From positions 806,001 to 870,000 of the forward strand of contig NZ_PSYW01000001.1 in the NCBI RefSeq assembly GCF_003383095.1: 64,000 bases of DNA. Direction: 5' to 3'. Of this stretch, positions 9,256-18,494 are shown in pieces. Both the position numbers and the translations under genes were made by a program. Every line of letters starts with the position of its first letter. Within the stretch, counting starts at the first letter, position 1. The notes under the pieces are model-generated. The model had not been told where the DNA came from. It was given only the letters and a program-made list of their open reading frames with translations, and made no database searches. This stretch comes from Haloferax sp. Atlit-12N (lineage in GTDB: Archaea; Halobacteriota; Halobacteria; Halobacteriales; Haloferacaceae).

Positions 9256-9720
9256 TCAGATAATCCCCTGTGCGGAGAGCACGGCCTGCGAGATGAGCGC
9301 GGAGCCGAAGAACGTCCCGAAGAAGACGAACACCGCCACGAGGACGAGCTTCCAGCTGACTTCCTTCATCTTCCCGGTCTGGAGGCCGATAGAGAGTCCC
9401 GCGTAGGCGAGAATCGGCGTCGTCGTCGCGAGGAAGTCGACCTTCCCGACAGCAGCCAGAAACGGCGCTTGGACCGGCGAAAACGGGAGCGCCAGGGCGA
9501 ACGCGAGAATCATCGCGTAGGCGAACGCCGGTAGGTCGAGCGGAATCAGTCGGCCCATAAGCAGAGCGACGAGGCCGATGAGGACGATGAGCGCCATGCC
9601 GGGGAGCGCGGCGAGGAAGCCGGTGCCGGTGGCGAGGAGGTTCGCCGTCAGCGTCAGGAACGCCACCACGAGTAGCATCTTCAGCGACTCGACGGAGAAC
9701 TCCGGGGTCGACATCGACAT
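9256..9720 (-). CDS. Small membrane subunit paired with DUF3100 protein
   Basis: A 154-residue hydrophobic protein with about four or five membrane segments and little soluble sequence. I do not recognise a named family. The start at 9720 (MSMSTPEF) is chosen over the in-frame ATG at 9735 because a strong Shine-Dalgarno sequence lies five bases before it and overlaps the end of the DUF3100 gene. The tight coupling suggests the two proteins form one carrier, as in malonate-type MadL/MadM pairs; the comparison is by layout only. Confidence 0.72.
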   Translation of the reverse strand: MSMSTPEFSVESLKMLLVVAFLTLTANLLATGTGFLAALPGMALIVLIGLVALLMGRLIPLDLPAFAYAMILAFALALPFSPVQAPFLAAVGKVDFLATTTPILAYAGLSIGLQTGKMKEVSWKLVLVAVFVFFGTFFGSALISQAVLSAQGII

Positions 9721-9721
9721 C

Positions 9722-10606
9722 TCACTCACCTCCATCGGCCGCGGCGGTACCGCGGCCGAGTACGGGTGCGAGGACCGCGTAGAGGCGCGTGATGACCGGG
9801 AGGCCGACGAGGATGACCATGTAGAGCCCCGTGATGCCGGTCAAGAGATTGCTCGTCGCGGCGAAGCTCAGAATCTGGTCCTCGGCGACGCCCGCGCCGC
9901 CGACGGCCGCCGCCAGCGACGTGGAACAGGCAGTCATCATACTCGCAGAGCCCATGCCGCAGGCCATCGAGAGCGCCAGCGGGTGGAGTCCCGTCGCGGG
10001 GGCGAAACCGCCGAGCAGACCGAAGAAGACGGTTCCGAGGACCGTCCCCGTCATGTAGGTTCCGAGGACACCGCGGCCCTCAGGTGACTCGATGCCGTAC
10101 TTGTCGGTGATGACACCGAGAGTCGGTTCGCGGGCGATGCTGACAGCGGCCCCGATGGACTCACGCTTGAGGCCCAAAAGCAGGGCGAGCGGGAGCGCGA
10201 CGAGAATCGTGCCGAGGTTACCGAACTCCTGCAGGACGAACGCCGGCCCGGCCGCCACGAGGTCGTAGAACGACGGCGCGACGAGCGTTCCGTACTTGAC
10301 GCCGAGCGGCATCAGCGCGATGACGAGAAGCGGCGAAGCGATGCGGCTCACGTCCTCGTCGACGACCCGCCGGAGCGGTTCGAGGAGCGACCCGAGGACG
10401 CTGTAACTGAGGACGAGGCCGAGGACGACGGCGTACAGGAGCGGCAGGAGCACGACCTGTCCCGGCCCGAGCGGGAACGTTATCGTGCCGATAAGTTCCG
10501 CGACGACGACGATGAGAAGAACCGTCAGGTGCGTCCGGAGGTGTGCCGAGAGTCGGCCGCCGGTGCGAATCGGTGCCCATCTATCCGAGGTAGTATCGTT
10601 TGTCAT
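9722..10606 (-). CDS. DUF3100 family membrane protein
   Basis: A 294-residue protein with about eight to nine membrane segments after a short polar N-terminus. DUF3100-like landmarks are LMPLGVKYG near residue 110, YGIESPEGRG near 180 and the Ser/Met-rich re-entrant-looking loop MACGMGSASMMTACS near 225. Such glycine/serine loops occur in carboxylate carriers, so transport of an organic anion is likely but unproven. It heads a three-gene leftward operon with the small membrane subunit and the AbgB-like hydrolase; a TATA box lies about 45 bases upstream. Confidence 0.78.
   Translation of the reverse strand: MTNDTTSDRWAPIRTGGRLSAHLRTHLTVLLIVVVAELIGTITFPLGPGQVVLLPLLYAVVLGLVLSYSVLGSLLEPLRRVVDEDVSRIASPLLVIALMPLGVKYGTLVAPSFYDLVAAGPAFVLQEFGNLGTILVALPLALLLGLKRESIGAAVSIAREPTLGVITDKYGIESPEGRGVLGTYMTGTVLGTVFFGLLGGFAPATGLHPLALSMACGMGSASMMTACSTSLAAAVGGAGVAEDQILSFAATSNLLTGITGLYMVILVGLPVITRLYAVLAPVLGRGTAAADGGE
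9726..9733 (-). promoter_or_regulatory. Shine-Dalgarno site deciding the 9720 start
   Basis: Minus-strand GGAGGTGA, five bases before the ATG at 9720 and overlapping the stop of the DUF3100 gene (TGA at 9724-9722). Strong SD sites are uncommon in this window, where many starts look leaderless; it marks an internal, coupled operon start. Confidence 0.75.
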
Positions 10607-10647
10607 ATGTGAACAGATTCTGCGAATCGTGGAGATGAAACGCCAGC

Positions 10648-10655
10648 ATATAAAA
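10648..10655 (-). promoter_or_regulatory. TATA box for the DUF3100-hydrolase operon
   Basis: Minus-strand TTTTATAT, about 45 bases before the ATG at 10606. It sits in the 176-bp divergent region shared with gatB, whose own weaker box (TCTTTAG, near 10752) lies about 28 bases before its ATG. Confidence 0.55.
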
Positions 10656-10782
10656 CCTCGTTAGTGATTGTCTGTCGGTTGCGGCAGGGGTCGGTGTCGG
10701 CGTCGGCGTCGGCGACCCACAGACGGGGTTCGCTGCGAGCGGTCCCGTTAGTCTTTAGCCCACCGCCGTCGAAGCGCGCCCA

Positions 10783-12273
10783 ATGACTGCGCAAGCGCTC
10801 GAACAGCGCGAACTCGCGGTCGTCATCGGGTTGGAGGTCCACGTTCAACTCGAGACGGCCACGAAGATTTTCTGTAGCTGTTCGACCGAGCCTGCCGAGG
10901 ACGAGGAGCCGAACACCCGCGTGTGCCCCGTCTGTCTCGGGCTGCCGGGCGCGCTCCCGGTGCTCAACGAGGCGGCGGTGGAGTCGGCGGTCAAAATCGG
11001 CAAGGCGCTGAACGCCGATATCGCCGAGGACACCCGCTTCCACCGGAAGAACTACTACTACCCCGACCTGCCCAAGAACTTCCAGATCACCCAGTACGAC
11101 GCGCCCATCTGCGCCGACGGGACGCTGGAAGTGTCCGTCGAGGGCACCCGCCGCGACATCGGCATCACGCGCGCCCACCTCGAAGAGGACCCCGGCAGCC
11201 TCCAGCACAAAGGCGGCAGCATCGACACGGCGGACTACACGCTCGTCAACTACAACCGCGCCGGCACGCCGCTGGTCGAAATCGTCACCGAGCCCGACTT
11301 CCGGAGCCCGCAGGAGACCCGCGCGTTCCTCGCGAAGCTCGAAGAGGTGCTCGAATACCTCGGCGTGTTCGACGCCACCCGCGACGGCTCGCTCCGCATC
11401 GACGCCAACATCTCGCTCGTCCCCGCCGACGAGGTCGACGACGACGGCGCGATTTCCGACGAGGCGCTCGAAGCGGCCAACCGCACCGAGGTCAAGAACA
11501 TCTCCAGCCACAAGGGCGCAGAGAAGGCGCTGGCCTACGAGGTCACCCGCCAGAAGAACGCCATCAAGCGCGGCCGCGCCGTCGAACAGGAGACGCGCCA
11601 CTGGGACGAGTCCCGCGGCATCACCGTCTCGATGCGCTCGAAGGAAGAAGAAAAGGACTACCGCTACTTCCGCGAGGCCGACCTCCCGCCGCTCCAAGTC
11701 GCCCACTGGAAAGAAGAGATTCCGATTCCGGAACTCCCCGACGCCCGCCGCGAGCGCTTCCACACCGAGTACGGCATCGACGAGGAGTCCGCCTCGAAGC
11801 TTACCTCGACCAAGGAGGTCGCGGACTTCTTCGAGGACGTCGCCGCCGAGTTCGACGCCGACCTCGCCGCGACGTGGGTCGCCGACAACCTACTCGGCGA
11901 ACTCAACTACCGCGACATGCACATCACGGACGTGTCGGACCGCCTCGACGAGTTCACGCGGCTCGTCGAACTCGTCGACGCCGACGAGGTGACGACGAAG
12001 AACGCCGAGGAAATCGTCCTCCGCGAGATGCTCGACGAGGGCAAGGACCCCGACACCATCGTCGACGAAGAAGGCCTCGGCAAGGCCGACGACGACGAAA
12101 TCGGCGGCTTCGTGCAGGAAGCCATCGACGAGAACCCCGACGCCGTCGAGGACTACCACAACGGCGAGGGCGGCGCGCTGAACTTCCTCGTCGGGCAGGT
12201 CATGCAGAAGTCCAAGGGGAGCGCCGACCCCGGCACCGTGAACCAGTTGCTCCGCGAGAAGTTAGACGAGTAA
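10783..12273 (+). CDS. gatB: Asp/Glu-tRNA amidotransferase subunit B
   Basis: A 496-residue GatB, the tRNA-binding and kinase-like subunit of GatCAB, which converts mischarged Asp-tRNA(Asn) or Glu-tRNA(Gln) to the amide. The N-terminal catalytic domain shows VVIGLEVHVQLET, the zinc/CxxC region around CSCSTEP and RVCPVCLGLPGALP, YYYPDLPKNFQITQYD and GTPLVEIVTEPD. The C-terminal Yqey-like helical domain runs from about residue 345 to the end (NFLVGQVMQKSKG). Length is normal. It stands alone; in archaea GatCAB usually serves tRNA(Asn), which fits the apparently non-discriminating AspRS at 20818. Confidence 0.96.
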   Translation: MTAQALEQRELAVVIGLEVHVQLETATKIFCSCSTEPAEDEEPNTRVCPVCLGLPGALPVLNEAAVESAVKIGKALNADIAEDTRFHRKNYYYPDLPKNFQITQYDAPICADGTLEVSVEGTRRDIGITRAHLEEDPGSLQHKGGSIDTADYTLVNYNRAGTPLVEIVTEPDFRSPQETRAFLAKLEEVLEYLGVFDATRDGSLRIDANISLVPADEVDDDGAISDEALEAANRTEVKNISSHKGAEKALAYEVTRQKNAIKRGRAVEQETRHWDESRGITVSMRSKEEEKDYRYFREADLPPLQVAHWKEEIPIPELPDARRERFHTEYGIDEESASKLTSTKEVADFFEDVAAEFDADLAATWVADNLLGELNYRDMHITDVSDRLDEFTRLVELVDADEVTTKNAEEIVLREMLDEGKDPDTIVDEEGLGKADDDEIGGFVQEAIDENPDAVEDYHNGEGGALNFLVGQVMQKSKGSADPGTVNQLLREKLDE

Positions 12274-12319
12274 GAAAACGCACGAATCCTTTTCGTGCTC
12301 TCGTGTCGCGTGCTCCAGA

Positions 12320-12727
12320 TTAGTCTAACACTTGAATAGAAACATGGACGACCGAGCTTTGATGCTCCATATACCACCCGTTTTGTGCTAGGTTGTTGCT
12401 GTTAGTATGCTTTGGTAGCGAGTCGAGTGTCGATTGAAGTGCTTTCTTTTCTTTTTTATTCACCCGGATATAGGCTGGTGACTCCTCTATCGCTGATTTG
12501 ACTGCCTCTCGAATCAACGACTCTTCTGGAATCCTAGAATCGGACAGTGGGGTGACTTTCGCGCCATCAGGGGCTTCTGGAACTTTGCGGCCAATCAAGT
12601 CGATGTTACTTCTAACATCATTGCTAAATCCAATATGCGGTACTCTGGCATTACATCCGGCCAGCAGAATAGAACTGATGGCAGCGCTAGTACCGATGAA
12701 CGTTCTTCGATTAGTTTTCGGGGACAT
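12320..12727 (-). CDS. Putative Tat-exported lipoprotein, AT-richer gene
   Basis: Unrecognised 135-residue protein. The N-terminus has a twin-arginine-like NRRTFIGTSAA stretch and a lipobox LLAGC at about residues 23-27, so it is predicted to be exported and lipid-anchored. The mature part is short and mixed in charge, with a Lys-rich segment (NKKEKKAL) unusual for this acidic proteome. Base composition and codon use are visibly AT-richer than neighbours. The ATG at 12727 is preferred over an upstream TTG (12745). Its position next to a solo IS end suggests recent acquisition. Confidence 0.6.
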   Translation of the reverse strand: MSPKTNRRTFIGTSAAISSILLAGCNARVPHIGFSNDVRSNIDLIGRKVPEAPDGAKVTPLSDSRIPEESLIREAVKSAIEESPAYIRVNKKEKKALQSTLDSLPKHTNSNNLAQNGWYMEHQSSVVHVSIQVLD

Positions 12728-12800
12728 CGAATGCTCTAGTGACAATTTTATTTGATTATAAATCTTCAGTGATTGGACGCTCTAACCGGACCAAGACTAG

Positions 12801-12835
12801 TGACATCCTCCCCGTCGTAAACGACGGGGCTTCCC
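12801..12835 (-). repeat. Solo end of an IS200/IS605-type (TnpB) element
   Basis: A perfect 8-bp stem with a TAAA loop (CCCCGTCG 12810-12817, CGACGGGG 12822-12829) is bordered by CATCCT and CTTCCCG. The same architecture, 8-bp stem and T[GA]AA loop between TCCT and TTCC blocks, marks the left ends of the two TnpB elements at 37376-37395 and 50301-50320. No transposase is nearby, so this is a relic or a minimal non-autonomous element. The following ~95 bp to 12931 shows no gene. Confidence 0.6.
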
Positions 12836-12931
12836 GTACCGCAGGTGGGATAGCCCGCTGATGTCGAGTGCGACGAGTAGACCAGCCAGCGACTCACGGC
12901 CGCATCTGGAGCCCCCCCTACTACAGACGAA

Positions 12932-13111
12932 TTACTGCGTCCTGCGCCGGACGTACTGCTCGAACTGGATGAACTCGGTCGTTCCGCAGGCAGCGCACTC
13001 GTCGGGGGCGCTGTAGTGGTACGACCCGCTTTCTCTCGTCACTGTGCCAGCGTAGACCGCGTGACAGCCATCGCAGACGAATCGATCCGGCAACTCAGGA
13101 GTATGAGACAT
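12932..13111 (-). CDS. Small zinc-finger protein
   Basis: A 59-residue protein starting MSHTPELPDRFVCDGCHAVY, with CDGC near residue 14 and CAACGTTEF near residue 39. The two CxxC knuckles would bind one zinc ion. It belongs to the many haloarchaeal micro-proteins of this kind; the function is unknown, with roles in protein or nucleic-acid binding most often proposed. The ATG at 13111 is chosen because upstream in-frame sequence is not protein-like. It sits 83 bp downstream of the MATE gene on the same strand. Confidence 0.65.
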   Translation of the reverse strand: MSHTPELPDRFVCDGCHAVYAGTVTRESGSYHYSAPDECAACGTTEFIQFEQYVRRRTQ

Positions 13112-13194
13112 GATAGCATATTCAACGCGGACAGAAATGATACCTTCGACACAGCTATCGTGGCGAGAGTGCCGCACCTCCCGCCACGGGAGAA

Positions 13195-14622
13195 TCAGTC
13201 GTCACCCGCCGCCGGCGTCGCCCCGCGGTCGATGACGCCCTCGCGCCACGTGCCGAGTCGGAACCAGACGACTGCGACCGCGAACGAGGCGACCGCGCCA
13301 GCGACGTAGGCCCACCAGAGGCCTTCGACGCCCCACGCGAGTCCCGAGACGGGGCCGACGACCGGGAGGGAGACGGTCCACGCGAACGCGACCGCGAGGG
13401 CGACCGGCACGCGGAAAATCCACCGCGAGAGGAACGACAGCGCCATCGCGGCCTTCGTGACGCCCGCGCCGCGGAACGCCCCCTGAATCACCATCACGCC
13501 GCCGAAGAACGCCCACGACGGGGCGACGATGCGGAGGAACGTCACACCCGCGTCGATGACCGGCTGTTCGTCGATAAAGAGACGCATCGCCTCGGCCGGG
13601 AAGGCTATGACGAGACCCGCGGCGGCGAAGAGTAGCCCCATCGTCCCCGCCATCGCGGTCCACGCGACCGAGGCGGCCCGGTCGGGCGTCCGCGCGCCGA
13701 GGTTCTGGCCGACGCCGGTCGCCGTCGCCTGCCCGACCGCGCCGGAGACGGTCCACGAGACGGACATGAGGCGGACGCCGATGCCGTAGGCCGCGGTCGG
13801 CGTCGGGCCGAACCGAGCGACGAACGCGGCCATCACGACCGCCGAAAAGCTCCGCGCCCAGCCGTCGAGGGTGGCCGGGTAGCCGATATCGACCAGCTTT
13901 CTGAGGCGTTCCGGGTCGGGCCGGAGGTCGGCGAGTCGGAGCTTGACGCCCCAGTCGCCGCGCAGGAGGATGTAGACGCCCGCGGCCGTCGCGAACAGGC
14001 GGGCGATGAGCGTCGCAATCGCCGCGCCGCGGGTTCCCATCCCCGCGATTGGCCCCCAACCGATGATGAGAATCGGGTCGAGAACGACGTTGAGGCCGGC
14101 GGAGGCGACCATGAGCCACATCGCGGTCTTCGTGTCGCCCGCGCCCTGGAGCGCCGCCCGAAACGCGAAAAACAGGAACGTGAGCGGCAGCGAGAGGAAG
14201 ATGACCTCGATGTAGGCGAGCGCCTCGGTGAAGACGGCACCCTCCGCGCCGATGAGTTCCAAAAGCGGATATCTGAACGTGAAGCCGGCGACGGCGAGGA
14301 CGACCGAGACGGCGAGGGTGAGAAGCACCGTCTGGCCGACGACGCGGTCGGCCTCGCGGTCGTCGCCCGCGCCGACGTGCTGCGAGACGAGGGCGATGGT
14401 CGCGGCGGTGATGCCCATCGCGGTCGAGACGAACATCCAACTCGTCGGGAACATGAGCGAGACGGCGGCGACGGCGTCCGCGCCGACGCGGCCGACCCAG
14501 AACACGTCCGCGAGGTTGTACAGCGTCTGGAGGAGGTTTCCGGCGACGAGCGGCCACGAGAGGGAGAGCAGTTTGGGGGCGATTCTCCCCTCGGTCATGT
14601 CGATTCGCGAATCACCCGACAC
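13195..14622 (-). CDS. MATE family multidrug/toxin efflux protein
   Basis: A 475-residue MATE exporter with twelve expected membrane segments in two homologous halves. Landmarks include LSWPLVAGNLLQTLYNLADVFWVGRVG at the N-terminus and its counterpart near residue 250 (GYPATLDGWARSFSAVV). Such proteins use Na+ or H+ gradients to export drugs or metabolites; the substrate is not evident. The start is a GTG at 14622, giving MSGDSRIDMTEGRI, which matches the usual family N-terminus; an ATG eight codons later (14598) is the alternative. Confidence 0.88.
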   Translation of the reverse strand: MSGDSRIDMTEGRIAPKLLSLSWPLVAGNLLQTLYNLADVFWVGRVGADAVAAVSLMFPTSWMFVSTAMGITAATIALVSQHVGAGDDREADRVVGQTVLLTLAVSVVLAVAGFTFRYPLLELIGAEGAVFTEALAYIEVIFLSLPLTFLFFAFRAALQGAGDTKTAMWLMVASAGLNVVLDPILIIGWGPIAGMGTRGAAIATLIARLFATAAGVYILLRGDWGVKLRLADLRPDPERLRKLVDIGYPATLDGWARSFSAVVMAAFVARFGPTPTAAYGIGVRLMSVSWTVSGAVGQATATGVGQNLGARTPDRAASVAWTAMAGTMGLLFAAAGLVIAFPAEAMRLFIDEQPVIDAGVTFLRIVAPSWAFFGGVMVIQGAFRGAGVTKAAMALSFLSRWIFRVPVALAVAFAWTVSLPVVGPVSGLAWGVEGLWWAYVAGAVASFAVAVVWFRLGTWREGVIDRGATPAAGDD

Positions 14623-14865
14623 GGTCTCAGCTTCGGCGCGTGGAGGTTATCGCTTCTGGTGTCGCGGTCGCTCGTCGCGTCGAGTCGACAAGGCGAGTCG
14701 GTGAAATCTGGCGGGAGACGCGGCGTGTGGCGGACGCGTCGGCAGATACACACCTTCGCGCGCGGGGCGCGCTCACCCGCACGCTCGTATCCGCGCGCGT
14801 TGAGGCCGCTACGCTCCGAATTCGGCACGAAAGGTTTAGGACAACCCCCATCATATCGCCGCTCA

Positions 14866-17388
14866 ATGAGCAGGGGTCCGGAACTCATCATCACGGAGAA
14901 GGACAACGCCGCGAGGCGCATCGCCGACATCCTGAGCGGCGAGACCGCCTCCGCGGAGCGAATGAACGGCGTGAACGTCTACAAGTGGGGCGGCAAGCGC
15001 TGTATCGGCCTGTCGGGCCACGTCGTCGGCGTGGACTTCCCGCCGGAGTACAACGACTGGCGCGACGTGGAGCCGGTCGAACTCATCGGCGCGCCCGTCG
15101 AGAAACACCCCACGCAGGAGAACATCGTCGCCGCGCTTCGCCGACTCGCCCGCCGCGCGGGGAACGTCACCATCGCGACCGACTACGACCGCGAGGGCGA
15201 ACTCATCGGGAAGGAGGCGTACGAACTCGTCCGCGACGTGAACGAGGACGTGCCCGTCGACCGCGTGCGGTTTTCCTCTATCACGAAGCGCGAGGTGACG
15301 GAGGCGTTCGAGAACCCCGACGACCTCGACTTCGACCTCGCCGCCGCGGGCGAGGCCAGACAGATTATCGACCTCGTCTGGGGGGCCGCACTCACGCGGT
15401 TCCTCTCGCTTTCGGCCCGCCAACTCGGCAACGACTTCATCTCGGTCGGCCGCGTGCAGGGGCCGACGCTGAAGCTCATCGTCGACCGCGAGCGCGAAAT
15501 CGAGGCGTTCGACCCCGAGGACTACTGGGAGCTGTTCTCCAAGCTGACGAAAGACGCCGACGGTGACGCTGAGTCCTTCGAGGCGCAGTACTTCTACCTC
15601 GACGACGACGGCACCGAAGCCGAACGCGTCTGGAACGAGGAGGACGCGGAGGAAGCCTATCAGACGCTCCTCGGCGTCGAGGCCGCGGAAGTCGCGTCGG
15701 TCAACCGCCGCACGCGGACCGACACGCCGCCCGCGCCGTTCAACACCACGCAGTTCATCCGCGCCGCCGGCTCTATCGGCTACTCCGCCCAGCGGGCGAT
15801 GAGCATCGCCGAGGACCTCTACACCGCCGGCTACATCACCTACCCGCGGACCGACAACACGGTGTACCCCGACGACCTCGACCCGCGCGAACTGCTCGGC
15901 GCGTTCGAGGGCGACCGCCGGTTCAAGGAGGACGCCGAATCCCTCCTCGAACAGGAGGAAATCGAGCCAACCGAGGGCGACAACGAGACGACCGACCACC
16001 CGCCGATTCACCCGACCGGCGAACTCCCCTCGGCGTCCGACCTCACCGAAGACGAGTGGGACGTGTACGAACTCGTCGTCCGGCGCTTCTTCGCCACCGT
16101 CGCCGAGGACGCCGTCTGGGAGCACCTCCGCGTCGTCGCCGAGGTCGAGGGGCTCTCGCTGAAAGCCAACGGCAAGCGCCTGCTCGAAGCCGGCTACCAC
16201 GACGTCTACCCGTACTTCAACTCCAGCGAGTCGTTCGTGCCGGACGTCGAGGAAGGCGAGTCGCTCGTGCTGTCCGACACGCACCTCGACGCCAAGCAGA
16301 CCCAGCCCCCGCGGCGCTACGGCCAGTCGCGACTCATCGAGACGATGGAACAGATGGGTATCGGGACGAAGGCGACCCGCCACGACGTGATTCAGAAGCT
16401 CTACGACCGCGGCTACATCGAGAGCGACCCGCCGCGGCCGACCCGCCTCGCACGGGCGGTCGTGGAGGCCTCCGAGGACTTCGCGAAGCTCATCGTCAGC
16501 GAGGAGATGACCTCGCAACTCGAATCCGACATGCTGGCTATCGCCCGCGGCGAGGCCACCCTCGAAGACGTGACCGAGGAGTCCAAGGAGATGCTCCAAG
16601 ACGTGTTCGAGGGACTGATGGAGTCCCGCGAGGAACTCGGCAAGCAGCTCCAGGACTCGCTGAAGGCCGACAAGACGGTCGGCACCTGCCCCGACTGCGG
16701 CGGCGACCTCGTCGTCAGAAAGAGCCGCCGCGGCTCGTACTTCATCGGCTGTGACTCCTACCCCGACTGCACCCACACGCTCCCGCTTCCCTCGACGGGC
16801 AAGCCGCTCATCATGGAAGAGTCCTGCGAGGACCACGACCTCCACCACATCAAGATGCTCGCCGGGCGCAAGACGTTCGTCCACGGCTGTCCGCTCTGTA
16901 AGGCCGAGGAGGCCGACGAGGAAGACGACCTCGTCATCGGGACGTGTCCCGAGTGCGGTGAGGAACACGACGGCGAACTCGCCATCAAGCGCCTCCGCTC
17001 CGGCTCCCGACTCGTCGGCTGTACCCGCTACCCCGACTGCGACTACTCGCTGCCGCTGCCCCGTCGCGGCGACATCGAGGTGACAGACGAGTCCTGCGAT
17101 GAACACGACCTCCCCGAACTCCGGATTACCTACGAGGGCGACCGCGAGCCGTGGGAACTCGGCTGTCCCATCTGCAACTACCGCGAGTACCAAGCCCAGC
17201 AGAACGGCGAGGGCGGTTCCGACTTAGAGAGCATCAGCGGCATCGGCGCGAAGACCGCCGAGAAGCTGAAAGACGCCGGTATCGAGGACGTGAAGACGCT
17301 GAAGGCGTCCGAACCCGACGACATCGCGGCGAAAGTCGAAGGTGTGGGTGCGGATACGGTTCGGAAGTGGCAGACTGCGGCGGATTAG
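14866..17388 (+). CDS. topA: DNA topoisomerase I (type IA)
   Basis: An 840-residue type IA topoisomerase relaxing negatively supercoiled DNA. Domain order: Toprim (LIITEKDN at the N-terminus, ATDYDREGELIG near 105), catalytic core with the active tyrosine at residue 326 (GYITYPRTDN), then zinc ribbons with CPDCGG, CPLCK, CPECGE and GCPIC, and a C-terminal helix-hairpin-helix (LESISGIGAKTAEKL). The ATG at 14866 gives the expected N-terminus; the upstream in-frame extension is not coding. It ends four bases inside the convergent Mrr-like gene. Confidence 0.96.
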   Translation: MSRGPELIITEKDNAARRIADILSGETASAERMNGVNVYKWGGKRCIGLSGHVVGVDFPPEYNDWRDVEPVELIGAPVEKHPTQENIVAALRRLARRAGNVTIATDYDREGELIGKEAYELVRDVNEDVPVDRVRFSSITKREVTEAFENPDDLDFDLAAAGEARQIIDLVWGAALTRFLSLSARQLGNDFISVGRVQGPTLKLIVDREREIEAFDPEDYWELFSKLTKDADGDAESFEAQYFYLDDDGTEAERVWNEEDAEEAYQTLLGVEAAEVASVNRRTRTDTPPAPFNTTQFIRAAGSIGYSAQRAMSIAEDLYTAGYITYPRTDNTVYPDDLDPRELLGAFEGDRRFKEDAESLLEQEEIEPTEGDNETTDHPPIHPTGELPSASDLTEDEWDVYELVVRRFFATVAEDAVWEHLRVVAEVEGLSLKANGKRLLEAGYHDVYPYFNSSESFVPDVEEGESLVLSDTHLDAKQTQPPRRYGQSRLIETMEQMGIGTKATRHDVIQKLYDRGYIESDPPRPTRLARAVVEASEDFAKLIVSEEMTSQLESDMLAIARGEATLEDVTEESKEMLQDVFEGLMESREELGKQLQDSLKADKTVGTCPDCGGDLVVRKSRRGSYFIGCDSYPDCTHTLPLPSTGKPLIMEESCEDHDLHHIKMLAGRKTFVHGCPLCKAEEADEEDDLVIGTCPECGEEHDGELAIKRLRSGSRLVGCTRYPDCDYSLPLPRRGDIEVTDESCDEHDLPELRITYEGDREPWELGCPICNYREYQAQQNGEGGSDLESISGIGAKTAEKLKDAGIEDVKTLKASEPDDIAAKVEGVGADTVRKWQTAAD

Positions 17389-18389
17389 TCCCCGTTCCAA
17401 ACGTATCGTTTTCCCCGGCCGTTTTCGACCGAGACTTCGGGGAGCCGGGCGAGCCAAACGCCGACTGAACTCGCCCGACGTTTCGCGCTACTCCGCGATA
17501 GCTCCGACTCAGATGCGACGAAGTCAACGAGATCGCTGTGCCCGAACGACCCCGACTCCGAGAGCGGGTGTGCGAGTCGTTCGATTATCTGTGCATTTCG
17601 AATCCCGTCGAGAAGGAGGGGTTCGGCCTCGTCGTCGAGGCCCGCTGTTCGATAGGCGATGTACCGAGCGCCGCTTCGGGTGAGTGACCAGCGGCGCTGT
17701 CTGTGGGTCTCCTCGTCGGGCCACTCTTGATGAACGAACCCGAGAATCCAGCCCGCAATCGCGTACAGGTCCGCGTGGCGGGGCGATACGTCCGCAGACG
17801 AGACAATGTCGTCTTTGGTTCCGCGGGTGTCGCCGATAGCCGAGAGAACAGCGTCGAGGGTTTCGAACGAGTTGGCGAGCGGAATTCGTTTCGACGGAAC
17901 CGTGCCCGTCTCGTCGGTCTCTCCGAACAGGTTCCAGAAACCCTCGTCGGGTTCGAGCTGTCCGCCGCCTCGCCGAACGCCGACGCGGAGGTCGACCATC
18001 GACTCGAACAGCGCGGAACCGTTCACCAAGTGGATACCTGCCCGTTCGGCGCTTTCGACGGCCGGGTCGGTGAACGAACTCGTCGTGATGACCGTCCCGG
18101 TGTCGCATCCCGTATCGGCTAGCGCGCCCTGAAATCGCTGTATTGCGGGCGAACCGACTGTGTTGCTCGGGTCGTACTGCTTCGCCTGAACGCCGAGCGA
18201 AACGTCCAGAAGCGGATTACTGACGCGACCGTCGATGTCGATGCCGCCGTCCTGTCGAAAAGCGGTTACCGAGAACCGCGCCGGGGGAAGCGACTCCGTG
18301 AGCACCGACTCGCAGAGTAGTTCGAACTCCGCCGCGGACAGGGACATCGCTCTGTGTTCGACGTATTCGGTCGCGGCGGTTGCGTCCAT
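17385..18389 (-). CDS. Mrr-like restriction endonuclease domain protein
   Basis: A 334-residue protein with an N-terminal Mrr_cat fold: FELLCESVL near residue 22, the active-site pattern GGIDIDG near 48 and VQAKQYD near 67, then [11 protein letters not shown] and [15 protein letters not shown]. This PD-(D/E)xK nuclease type often cuts modified DNA. The C-terminal half, from about residue 175, looks like a winged-helix DNA-binding domain. No methyltransferase is adjacent, as expected for a type IV-like enzyme. A TATA-like TTTTAA about 30 bases upstream supports a leaderless start at 18389; 18347 is an alternative. Its stop overlaps topA by four bases, tail to tail. Confidence 0.78.
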   Translation of the reverse strand: MDATAATEYVEHRAMSLSAAEFELLCESVLTESLPPARFSVTAFRQDGGIDIDGRVSNPLLDVSLGVQAKQYDPSNTVGSPAIQRFQGALADTGCDTGTVITTSSFTDPAVESAERAGIHLVNGSALFESMVDLRVGVRRGGGQLEPDEGFWNLFGETDETGTVPSKRIPLANSFETLDAVLSAIGDTRGTKDDIVSSADVSPRHADLYAIAGWILGFVHQEWPDEETHRQRRWSLTRSGARYIAYRTAGLDDEAEPLLLDGIRNAQIIERLAHPLSESGSFGHSDLVDFVASESELSRSSAKRRASSVGVWLARLPEVSVENGRGKRYVWNGD

Positions 18390-18494
18390 CGTACACCGGA
18401 TTTGGTGACAGGTGGGTTAAAATTCACTCCCGACTATGCGTGTGACCCATTCCATCCGCACGCTTTTTACGCCCCCTCAAGCAAAGAGCGACCA

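Noticed and set aside
10603-11763. 386-codon open frame antisense to gatB
   Set aside because: Lies over complete gatB and has no recognisable domain.
14863-17193. Long open frame (776 codons) antisense to topA
   Set aside because: It mirrors the topA reading frame in high-GC DNA, where antisense frames stay open. topA has full domain content; the antisense product shows no motif.
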